A stretch of 64,000 bases of DNA from Oxyruncus cristatus (Eukaryota > Chordata > Aves > Passeriformes > Cotingidae), in the NCBI GenBank assembly GCA_013399855.1, contig VXAY01005020.1:620001-684000 (forward strand), in the 5' to 3' direction. The position numbers and the translations under genes were made by a program. Positions within the stretch are counted from its first letter, which is position 1; the number at the start of each line of letters is the position of its first letter. A model generated the notes under the pieces. That model was not told the origin of the DNA, did no database searches, and saw nothing but the letters and a program-made list of their open reading frames with translations. This document shows positions 12,454-22,118 of this stretch, piece by piece.

Positions 12454-15377
12454 AGAAGTTTCCCCTCCTCCCAGTCATTCCTAGTGTCGTTTTTTTCATC
12501 TGCCGCATCCAATCTTTTCCGAAAATTGAACTGCAGAATCCTCTCCTGGGAGGTGATCCCCACACTACCCAGACACCACCACCATTATCTCTGTGAAAAT
12601 TTCACACAGTGTTGGCTTAATATCAAGCCCATCTTCATCAACCTTTAAAACAAACCTGAGTAACCTTTAAAACTAAATTGTTCCACAAAAATTAGCAAGC
12701 TAGTATTGCTCAGTGTATGTAGTTCATCTATTTTGAAGTTCTTGGTTATTCTGTAAGAGGACTGTAACTCCCAGAGTATAACAGACTGAATATTCATCCA
12801 TACGTGAACTCAATCTATGAAATATAAATAGGGCCTGAATCAAAGACTGATGAAGTCAAAGGAAAGATTCCTAATACATCGCATGAACTTTGGATCCTGA
12901 AGAAAAGGGTTCAAGTAGCCTGCTTAAAACTGCTTCGGACTAGAAAAATTTAGTTCTACAAATCTGTGTCATCATGGGAACACATGCCATACATTTCCCA
13001 GCAAAGAGGTGTCTCCTATTCTGAAAATTCCGTAAACAGCTTTTATCAGCTTTTTTTTTCACTGCTATAACAAGAACAACAGCAGCAAACTTTATCTTGT
13101 GCAGATTCCTGAGCAGTGCTCTATAAAATGTACATTTATTAGATTTCTCTCACGGTGGGTTGTGATTACAAGTCCCTTCACTCTCTGAATAGTCCACGCT
13201 TCCCTGGAAGCAGTTGGCGTTTTTAAAGCACATCTCTCTACCTAATCCATATCAAATTCAAAACTAACCAATAGAGTCTGGAGTCATGTATAGATACTCA
13301 GGGAAGGAGTCACATATAGATACACAGAAACGCCGATTACACACACACATGTACAGCACAACCATTAAAAAATCCTTATTTCCTCACAAAATTGGGCTCA
13401 AAAAAAAAATCTCCTGTGTTCCTACGAGATGAGAAGAAGTCAGAACATAGTGTAATTTAAAATCAAAGCAGCAACAACAGCAACATGAAACCCACCAAGA
13501 GTGTCAGCATTTTAATCTACTTTCTTTTTAGGGAATTTGTTGTACTAATTTCTCTTAGCCTTATAGTTCACATACAAACTATACTAAGCAGTTAATAAGC
13601 ATGCAAAGATACTAATATTTTAATTTTCTAAAATCTGAGGGAAAATATTTGTGACGGTCAGGCTGCTATATTGTAAGTTTGTTCATTTAATTGTGATACC
13701 AATCATTTTGCTAAATAGTTTACAACCTCCAAATAGCAGGATTGTAGTGTACCAACCGTAGAAAATCTCCTTGCACCACTGAATTTGTGCACAAAAGTGC
13801 TATTAAAAATGAGTGCACACAAAGTGCAAAGCAGTCAGCACTAAAGAACACTAAGATTTTGGTTTACAAATTACTTTATAACATTTTCAACATAGATTTG
13901 GTCATCATTTCACTTAAGATCCAACCACTGCATTTTTCTTGTTATTCAAAACACCCTGAAACTCATCAGAATCTTTTCTATTGACTTCACCTGGATTCAT
14001 GTTGTGGCATTTAAGGTTTTGTACTTGCCATGTTTTCTTCAGCTCTGGATAAACAGCTCAGTCACTGTCTATTCTGATCATAGTGCTCTGGAGTATCTGG
14101 TCAAACAACTGACTTTGAGCAACAAAGCACCTGCCTGGTATATAAATCTGAGACATAAAACACAGGAATTATTTCTTTCATGTCATGTCCTGTGTGTATG
14201 CTTCAACTGCTGCATAGAAGAAGCATTAACCTTAAATTATGCAAGAAACAAGGTGGTATTTAAATAAAAAAGTCCTTTATATGTAAGACTATCCTTACCT
14301 TCTAACTGTTTAAAAAGACCATCGAGATTATCAGCACAAGTCCTTAAAATTACTTCTAATTCATCTTTAATAGGCACATAATGTCAATTCAAGGTAAAAT
14401 TCATTGGGCAAACAAAAGGTTTGTTGAAAAATTTCATTGTGCACAACGTGGATTTGGACAGAATTTAGGCAGCATGGGAGACCTTAGGTTAGCCTCTTGC
14501 TCAGAGCTGAAATTTGCCTACCACATGAAGAAGAATTTGACTTTAAAGACTGCAAATGTGAGACAGAAGTGGAGATGGACATTTGAACCTAGAGCTGAAA
14601 AGAGGCTTCCACTGTCTTATCTTCGCAATTTCAGCAGAGAGCATAAGTACATACATAGAAATTTGGCTTTGGAAACATACAATAGACACAGTTTTTTATG
14701 TGCTGATTTCTGTTTCAAAGTGAAAAAGGTAATTTACTCACAGATTTTTATAAAGAAAGGAAACTTCAGTTGTATAAAAAATGTCACAAAAAATCTGTTT
14801 TATAGATTAGAAAAGAGATTGTGTTTTCTTAAAACAGTTGAAATTATTACACATCGGACTGTGTTTCAAATCCTTCTTTCTGGGAATTATAACAACTGCT
14901 GCCAAAACAAAATCTGTTCAACGTTTTAACCTAAGAACATAAAAACCTAATTCAGTGCAAATGAGATGAGTTTATCAGAGTTTAATAGCTATAACACAGA
15001 CATAGAAATAAAGAAATAAAAACAAAACCCTTCTCTTGAAACACTGTCTTCCTTCTACCTTCATTTGGATGCGTATCCAAGATACTTTTCATTTTTTAAC
15101 TCAGGAAACATTGTGGGTCTCATGTTAAATGGACAGTGCTTCTTCCAGATTCCTTTTGAACTCCATCAGGACCTCACTGGTCCAAACTCGGTAATTTCCC
15201 CACATTATTGAGGAGTATTATTATGGCTGCTCCTCGGAGTATTGAGGAAAGGTCAGATACCAGATCCTGAAAGACCTGCTTTGGAATTCAAATCCCATTT
15301 GCTTGGCAGTGAAAAATGGAAGTTGTAAGCAATATTGGGTGAAAAGAGAGGTTTTTTTCTTAAAATGCTTCCTATGC
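12454..15377. other. Anonymous DNA with one long open frame
   Basis: No transposon was recognised. An ACACACAC tract lies near 13340. The stretch contains the 182-codon open frame at 14381-14929, listed separately. Other frames are short and featureless. Confidence 0.6.
14381..14929 (+). CDS. Unrecognised 182-codon open frame, doubtful gene
   Basis: The longest frame in the window not explained by a repeat: ATG at 14381, TAA ending at 14929. The predicted 182-residue protein is basic and rich in Lys, Arg, Phe and Asn, with scattered Cys (for example CADFCFKVKK and NNCCQNKICS). No signal peptide, membrane segment or known domain was recognised. The start has an A at -3 but no G at +4. AATAAA motifs lie about 80 bases after the stop (near 15007 and 15015), which is expected by chance in AT-rich DNA. 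No splice sites, promoter or conservation can be argued. It may be a random long frame; a lineage-specific orphan or an old retrogene are the other options. Confidence 0.15.
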   Translation: MSIQGKIHWANKRFVEKFHCAQRGFGQNLGSMGDLRLASCSELKFAYHMKKNLTLKTANVRQKWRWTFEPRAEKRLPLSYLRNFSREHKYIHRNLALETYNRHSFLCADFCFKVKKVIYSQIFIKKGNFSCIKNVTKNLFYRLEKRLCFLKTVEIITHRTVFQILLSGNYNNCCQNKICSTF

Positions 15378-15468
15378 TGAGGTGACCCTGCCTTGGCAGG
15401 GGGGTTGGACTAGATGATCTCCAGAGGTCCCTTCCAGCCCTAAGGATTCTGTGATTCTATGATTCTGT
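15378..15468 (+). mobile_element. CR1 LINE terminal fragment
   Basis: Only the last 90 bases of a CR1: GAGGTGACCCTGCCTTGGCA, a GGTTGGACTAGATGATCT block, GGTCCCTTCCAGCC and a GATTCTGTGATTCTATGATT terminal repeat. It is the same 3' subtype as the element at 2495-3374. Non-coding. Confidence 0.88.
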
Positions 15469-15659
15469 ATTTCTTGAAAGTGTTTCCTTTGTAACTAAAA
15501 TGTACCAGAGCTGGCACAGCTCAGCTTTCCCCCAGCAACTGTGTCTGTAGGGAGGTGACCCAAGCACGTGGGACGCAGGATGCTGGACTGCTATGTTCAA
15601 GGAAAACAGATAAAGCCAAAGATCACAGGGACCTTAAAAACATATAAGATGGTCACAAA

Positions 15660-15890
15660 GCCCAGTTTGGACATCAGGAAGAATTTCTTCATGGAGAGAA
15701 TTGTTAGGCATTGGAAAGGACTGCCCAAGGAGGTGGTGGAGTCGCCATCCTTAGAAGTGTTCAAGACAAAACTGGACATGGTGCTCAGTGCTCTGATCTA
15801 GTTGACATGGTGGTGATTGGTCAAAGGTTGGACTTGATGATCTCAGAGATCTCTTCCAACCTACATATTTTGTGATTTTGTGATTCTGTG
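15660..15890 (+). mobile_element. CR1 LINE 3'-end fragment, second subtype
   Basis: It contains the end of ORF2 (frame to 15801, with [24 protein letters not shown] sequence) followed by the TAGTTGACATGGTGGTGATT 3' UTR and a terminal TTTTGTGATTCTGTG repeat. The GTTGACATGGTGGTG motif separates it from the neighbouring fragment at 15378-15468, so two independent insertions lie about 190 bases apart in the same orientation. The coding part is a truncated relic. Confidence 0.9.
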
Positions 15891-17426
15891 AAAGAGCATG
15901 ACACAAACCACTCCTTGACGACTTGAAAAGGGCTGGGGACAGATAAAATTTGGATGTTATCCTCAGGAAAAAGGAACTGACAAATCTATACCTATGGATT
16001 TCCTGTACCCTCAGCAGAGGGAAAAGGAATTTTTGAAGCCAGGTCTAGATGAGTACATGAGCCAAAGACAGGGGTGAGGCACACTTCGTGAATGGATAAC
16101 AAGAAAAGTCATGGAGATTGAGAACAGGGGAAAACAAGAGTTCCCAATGAAGGAATAAAAAGGGAATCAAGATATAAACAAAGGACTAAAAAGGATGTCA
16201 GGACATAAATGAAACAATGAACAATCCTATCTGTACCATGAGTAGCAGAAATTGGAACAAGGGATGTGAAGAAGAAGGAGAACATAAAGGAGAAAGCACA
16301 TTACTTTTAAAGAAGTTGGCTGGAGAAGATTATTCCTTTATGCCCATTATACTAATTGAAAAGGCTTTGATTGCTGTGCAGGTTTATCCGATGTACCCTG
16401 TTGCTTTTAGCACTCATCGCTTCATTCTCTCCTGATCTACCCAGCAAAAAAAAAAAAAAGTAGGAGGGAGTTGTTTACTTTCAGTCAAAGCACTAGGACA
16501 AGTAAAGCCAGTCCTGGCAACATTACATCCCACACCATCAGTACAGCCCAGTGAGAGAACAGCCACTGGCTGAGTCCATTCTGGGAGTTGTTTCCTTATG
16601 ATTAACTTTTCCAAGTCAGGTTGGCTGGATGAGGAAATGTTTGGATTAGGATTGAGCTCACATTCCAGTACTTCGTAAGTCAAAGTACATGGTATATTTT
16701 CAATACAAATGCCATACACAAGCCAGTAATTTTGCACACACTGGCTCCCCCTTAAATACCAAGAGCCTCAGGCAGGTCTGAACACCACCAAATTGGATAG
16801 TAATACGTGCCTCTGGTTTTTCACCAAGCTTTCAGTGCCATTCTGTTTTTCTAATGTGTAGTAACACTGGTGATGATTCATAAGGCCACACTGGAAGTGG
16901 AGTTAAAAAGCCATGGAACAGTGCAGCTTTACATTGGCAGAGAATACGGTCTTCCAGCTCCCCGTTTTGGAGAACGCCTTCCACGAAGACGGATTTCTCG
17001 CAGTATACAGGCGAGATAATAAAGGTACATTCAAACAAAGGTGTGCTATGGCTACCATTATCTGGAGGACATGGACAGAGACAGTGAATGCAAGTTCAGA
17101 TCCTGACAACAGAAAAGGCACCACTTACCTGTTCACCTTGTGTGGTGTTCCAATCCCTCCTCCTATCCCCTCCTCTGGACTCTCATCTCAGAAATGCTTG
17201 TTAGGCCTCAGCCTTGATGAACAGCAGCTGGGCTAAGCTCCTCTTGAGCTTATCAGAAATACTGTCCGCTCCGAGGAACTAATGCTATCTAGTTCCTGTT
17301 TTTTAACCAACAGCCTTGGAAACTTTTTTTTTTGCCTGAATAACAACCCAAGTGGAATAACATTTTTGTTATTGAACATTTCAAAGAAAGTTACTGACCT
17401 GAATTTCAGCCAGGATGGAAAATTAT
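15891..17426. other. Anonymous DNA between CR1 elements
   Basis: No gene or transposon was recognised. An A run lies at about 16446-16458. Overlapping open frames on both strands at about 16830-17236 are slightly more GC-rich than the surroundings but show no known domain and no supporting splice sites. Confidence 0.6.
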
Positions 17427-17968
17427 CATAGAATCAAAGAATCATAGAATCAGATGGGTTGGAAAGGACCTCTGAGATCATCAAGTCCAACCCTTGATCC
17501 AACACCACCGCGGTTACTAGACTATGGCACTAAGTGCCACGTCCAGCCTCATCTTAAATACCTCCAGGTTGGTGAATCCACCACCTCCCTGGGCAGCCCA
17601 TTCCAGTGCCTTATTACTCTCTCTGTAAAGAATTTCTTTCTAATATCTAACCTAAACCTCCCNNATGAGGTCTCCCCTGAGCCTTCTCTTCTCCAGGCTA
17701 AACAACCCCAGCTCCTTCAGCCTCTCCTCATAGGACTTGTGTTCAAGTCCCTTCACCAGCCTCGCTGCTCTTCTCTGGACCTGCTCCAGCACCTCAATAT
17801 CCCTCCTGAACTGAGGGGCCCAGAACTGGACACAGCACTCCAGGTGTGGCCTCACCAGCACCGAGTACAGGGGCAGAATCACCTCCCTGTTCCGGCTGGC
17901 CACACTGTTCCTGATCCAGGCCAGGATGCCATTGGCCTTCTTGGCCACCTGGGCACACTGCTGGCTTA
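17427..17968 (-). mobile_element. CR1 LINE 3' part, interrupted by NN
   Basis: A minus-strand CR1. Its 3' terminus is at 17427 (complement of the ATTCTATGATTCTATG repeat). ORF2 C-terminal coding sequence runs from 17948 down to 17665, a clean 95-residue stretch with VARS-like [15 protein letters not shown] and the [14 protein letters not shown] motif, unbroken and therefore young. At 17663-17664 two Ns replace the expected segment between the EKRRLRGDL coding sequence and the 3' UTR, so roughly 100-150 bases seem to be missing. It is very similar to the inverted copy at 21441-22118. Confidence 0.94.
17663..17664. other. Two-N assembly gap inside CR1
   Basis: NN stands where a CR1 of this subtype should continue with more ORF2 codons. 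The flanks do not join in register, which indicates missing or collapsed repeat sequence. Confidence 0.85.
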
Positions 17969-18229
17969 GTATGACTAAAGCCAGCTGTCATGCAACCTTA
18001 TTATCAGCAGTCCTAAGTGACACCCTGGAGCCTTCCTGGGCCACAGCAGATCACCACCACTCTCCCTCTGAGTGGGACACCTCTCAGAGCCTGCGAACTC
18101 TCAAGTTTGCTATCCTTAGAGGGCTGCTGCCAAATGCAGATGACAGACCTTGGGCTGATACCCACACTCCTCAAGACTGGACCCTTCACCCACTGAAAAA
18201 ATGCAAAGGCATCTGAAGTGGGTGCTTCA
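17969..18229. other. Sequence between CR1 and LTR, unassigned
   Basis: A moderately GC-rich stretch of about 260 bases. It may be the 5' part of the LTR that ends at 18780: a TGTCATGC at 17987 could be an LTR start. No matching target-site duplication was found to prove it. Confidence 0.4.
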
Positions 18230-18780
18230 CTGAACTCGAGGGGAATTTTTCACAGGATATCATGTGCATACTCCTCTGGGTCTGAGTGTGTGCTAGTATG
18301 AATATGGTATAACAAATGTACTTTTGATGTTGTTTTCCTAAGTACTTTAGATTTGCTTTAGATTTTGCTTAAGTAAGTTAGGCCTATTAGTTACTATTGT
18401 GTTTATAGTATATTCTATATGAATCTTGTGTAAGATTGTTTAACTTAAGCTATTAACTGAGTGCTGTTAAACCTTCGGCCCAAACCATTGTTCAAGTTAG
18501 GGCCTCAGTTTGGCAAGGGGGTCCACTCTGAATCTTGTGAATCAATGGAAGGGTCTCCCCTTTTCCTTTTTATCCTTACCCTTTCTTATCCTTACTCTTT
18601 TCCCCCACCAGCGTCCACGTAAATAATTTTCGGTTTGATTTTGGTTTTAGATTGATTGATTTCAGGATTTTTGGTTTGTTTTTCTCTCTGTGCTTTAAGC
18701 ACCTTGTAAGCCGTAGAGTGAACCTTGCCAAAAAGCGTTGCTATACTTTCATTTTTTTATTTAACCTTCTTTTTCTGACA
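18230..18780 (+). mobile_element. Probable ERVL-type LTR, plus orientation
   Basis: The stretch has the layout of an avian ERVL-like long terminal repeat: a CCCAAACCATTGTTCAAGTT and GGCAAGGGGGTCCACTCTGA region, a TGTGCTTTAAGCACCTTGTA region, an AAAAAGCGTTGCTATACTTT block, a T-rich stretch and a TTCTGACA end at 18780. The next bases, CCTTTGGTGATGATA, could be a decayed primer-binding site, which would mean a proviral 5' LTR rather than a solo LTR. The 5' boundary is uncertain and may reach 17987. No gag or pol remnant was recognised downstream. The assignment rests on recalled LTR features, not on a database comparison. Confidence 0.5.
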
Positions 18781-21440
18781 CCTTTGGTGATGATACTTTA
18801 AGCAATCCAAAACATTAATTTGCGACACCTCAACAGCCACAAATAAGATATTCTCATACTTTACAGTCTCTATTTCAGTCTAACAACAGAAGTAATGCAC
18901 CATGCCCCACAATGTTGAAGAATCAGATATCTGGAGAAGATGCAAATTGGAACAGAAGTGATGTTGTTATTGTTGAAAATATGTCTGCCTTTCTTTTTGT
19001 ATAAACTGTCCTGTGTAGCACGAGATGCACATCCCTTTCCCTCTGTCAGCCTGTCATGCTCTGCATGCCAGGGAAAACCCCAGCTCAGCAGTGAGAAGAT
19101 GGGTTTCTCTATAGAATCAAAGGAGTGGAGAATTTTACTATGATTATTCCCCTTCTGAATAAAAGGCGGAAATTCCTGTCAGTATGTAGCAGAATCACAA
19201 GATTCTAGTGGAGACCAGGGACAGTGAGCACAGAGGATTCCCTAGCTTTAGGTAGCTAACTCTTATTCCTGCATTGTTCTCTTAGACTTCAGTATAATCA
19301 AAAGGGGGAGATTTCTGACAAGGGCCCTTGCATAAGCAAAATGCAGCAAGCCTGTCTTCACTGCCCGTACAAAAAGCCCAAGATGGCTAGTCCCATAGCT
19401 TAAATACCACATTTTTGTGTTTCCTAACATCTAGCCTGCATCTAACTACAGAAGAGGGAGTTTGGGATGTAAGGAATGAGCTCTTTCAAGCTCAAACAGC
19501 AAAGGATGCAAACGTAAGTAAATGTGCAAGAAGATGAAACAAGCAATCCAGGGCCAACCTATGGATGAGATGCAGAGACAAGTTTCAGGTGTCCTCAGCT
19601 TGTACCTGTTTGACAGGCCATATATTCTCCAATCCATTGTGTTGTTTTTGTTTCTAACCAGGGGATAAGGTGGGAAAGGGATACAGATCACTTTTTCAAA
19701 ATTTTTCGTCAGGCATTGCAGCTCACAGCATAAACTCATATTTACCTTCATAAATTTTGAAGGAAGCATGAAACTGAGTTACCTGAATTCCTGTCTGTGT
19801 GTTAAAGTAACTGGAGGGAGAGAGCCTGCTGAAAACACAGAAAAATCCCATTCCCAAGATTTTAAATTCCAGATGCTTTTATCTCTCTACAGAAAAAGTA
19901 TAATCTACCCAAGACATGTTTATTTCTCCCAACAGGCTGGTCAAGGTAAGGACATAGATAAGTTTATTTTTCTGGAGTGCTATTTATATAGGAATTAAAA
20001 GGTACGAGTAATAAATTCAACCAAGAAATGGAGCCAAGCAAAGACACAAGCAATGAACAAAAGACTTGTCAGTTTAAGAGAAATGACTTGTAAGAAATAT
20101 ATGACTTATAAGAAGAAAAACCACAAGCTTTCTAAAGCAAGGCTTTAGAATCTTATTCTTTTTTCTCCCAAAGTAACAAGGTTTGCGCTTCAAACAAGCA
20201 GTTAAGGAGTGTTCTGTACTTGTTGCCAGAGTTTGACACTCCCCCCCCCAAGAAAAGTTAGCATTAGCATGAAAGAAAATTTATTTCAGGAAAAGAGGGG
20301 AAAGTGTCCTCAGGCTAGAAATTGAGGGAAAATACTTTCAGGTCAAATCTTTTGTTTTGTAGGAAATATTTGCTTCCTAATTGATCTTACATTTAAGAAA
20401 ATAAAAATTTAAGCATTTTGACTTCACCAGTATTTATTTCCCAAATAAATGAATTCAATAGGTCAGAGGAACATGATTTTAGTCATTTTTTTTTGCTTCA
20501 GGTATAATTTGCTTTGCTACAGTAGGAAAAAATGTGTTCTCAAAAGGATTATTAATTTTTCTCATTACACTGATTCAACTCCTCTAGCTTTGAAACAAAG
20601 AATTTGGAATTAAGTGAAAGAATGAGTTGATTTTAGTCTGTACTAATGCCTCAACGTGTTTGTGATTTTAAACTCACAAAATGTCTTCCCTGGTTGATTT
20701 TAAACTGTAACATATTTTGTAATGTTAATATGAAGACATTAATGTCTTCATATTAAGAAAACAAACATAAATTTGTATCCAAATTCTTCCTTCAATTACA
20801 CATCCATTGAAAATTTGGCTGTCAAATCTACCAAATAGTTCTCAGGAAAAACTTGCATCCACATAGTAGCTATTTAACACTTTTTAATAGTAATTCTTTT
20901 ATGCTTTAATGAAGAAGTTCAAAGCTGTCCTCCACATAGTAGAATAATTACCATGTTTGAAGTCACAGGTGGATCTGCTTTCTTCACTGGACAGCAGCTA
21001 ATTTGCTTGGAATATAGTTTCCTGTCTTTTGCATTTCCATACCTAATGATGAACACAGAAGAGATCCTTCTTGCTGTCAAAGATTTTCTCTCAGCTTGCC
21101 AGGATTCTTCTTGATCCTGGGTTATCAGTATTTCACCCACCCCTGCAGGCAATTATAGTCTGGGGAAAAAAATGGATGCTTTTCTCTGGGGAACAGCTGT
21201 AGCAATTTTTGCTGGTTTTGTGACAGTGGATACATCTTAAAAGCAGGCTTCAAAGAGATGGTGGTGCTGCAGAAGTACAGATCCCCCTTACATGACTTCA
21301 GCCTTGCATGAAGGGCACAGAAACAGCTGTTCAACAGAAATTCATTACTGGGAAGTAGTTTAAATATGTAGATATACCAAAGAGATTATAATGTAAATCC
21401 TACATTTTATGTATTAATCACATTATCCAAACTCATCTGC
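18781..21440. other. Anonymous AT-rich DNA with a perfect palindrome
   Basis: No exon or transposon was recognised. A C run lies near 20241. The 32-bp palindrome at 20725-20756 is listed separately. Short frames such as 19446-19769 (minus) have no recognised domain. Confidence 0.6.
20725..20756. repeat. Perfect 32-bp palindrome without spacer
   Basis: The two 16-base halves, 20725-20740 and 20741-20756, are exact reverse complements with no loop. The outer bases (G at 20724, G at 20757) end the symmetry. It can fold into a hairpin or cruciform. Both ends are TTAA, but no terminal-repeat transposon was recognised around it. Confidence 0.95.
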
Positions 21441-22118
21441 AGAGGGAGCTGGACAGGCTGGAAAAATGGGCTGAATTCAATGGTATGATGTTTAACAAAA
21501 CCAAGCGCCAGGTCCTGCACTTTGGCCACAACAACCCTCTGCAGCGCTACAGGCTGGGCACAGAGTGGCTGGAGAGCAGCCAGGCAGAAAGGGACCTGGG
21601 GGTGCTGATTGACAGGAAGCTGAACATGAGCCAGAGTGTGCCCAGGTGGCCAAGAAGGCCAATGGCATCCTGGCCTGGATCAGGAACAGTGTGGCCAGCA
21701 GGAACAGGGAAGTGATTCTGCCCCTGTATTCAGCACTGGTGAGGCCACACCTGGAGTGCTGTGTCCAGTTCTGGGCCCCTCAGTTCAGGAGGGATATTGA
21801 GGTGCTGGAGCAGGTCCAGAGAAGAGCAACCAGGCTGGTGAAGGGACTGGAGCACAAGTCCTGTGAGGAGAGGCTGAAGGAGCTGGGGTTGTTTAGCCTG
21901 GAGAAGAGAAGGCTCAGGGGAGACCTCATCGCTCTCTACAACTACCTGGAAGGAGGTTGTAGCCTGGTGGGGGTTGGTCTCTTNCCCTGGAGGTATTTAA
22001 GAAGAGACTGATTGTGGCACTTAGTGCCATGGTCTAGCTGACAGAGTAGTGTTGGGTCATGGGTTGGACTCAATGGTCTCAGACGTCTTTCCCAACCTGG
22101 TTGATTCTGTGATTCTGT
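21441..22118 (+). mobile_element. CR1 LINE 3' part, interrupted by N
   Basis: A plus-strand, 5'-truncated CR1 with well-preserved ORF2. It starts at the [17 protein letters not shown] segment, passes the HFGHNN and [16 protein letters not shown] motifs, loses one base near 21640 (frameshift), then continues in another frame from 21646 with [14 protein letters not shown] and [18 protein letters not shown]. At 21984 a single N replaces what should be roughly 150-180 bases of ORF2. The sequence resumes with the final codons and the 3' UTR, ending in GATTCTGTGATTCTGT at 22118. The coding part differs from the inverted element at 17427-17968 by only a few residues, so both come from a recent subfamily. 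Confidence 0.95.
21984..21984. other. Single-N gap inside CR1
   Basis: The flanks (GGGGTTGGTCTCTT and CCCTGGAGGTATTTAAGAAG) are non-adjacent parts of CR1. The N therefore marks collapsed repeat sequence, not one unknown base. Confidence 0.85.

Noticed and set aside
14004..14267. Open frame containing SDHSALEYLV, which resembles the RNase H region of Ty3-type retroelements
   Set aside because: Only one short motif matches. There is no neighbouring RT, integrase or LTR, and the rest of the frame does not continue the domain.
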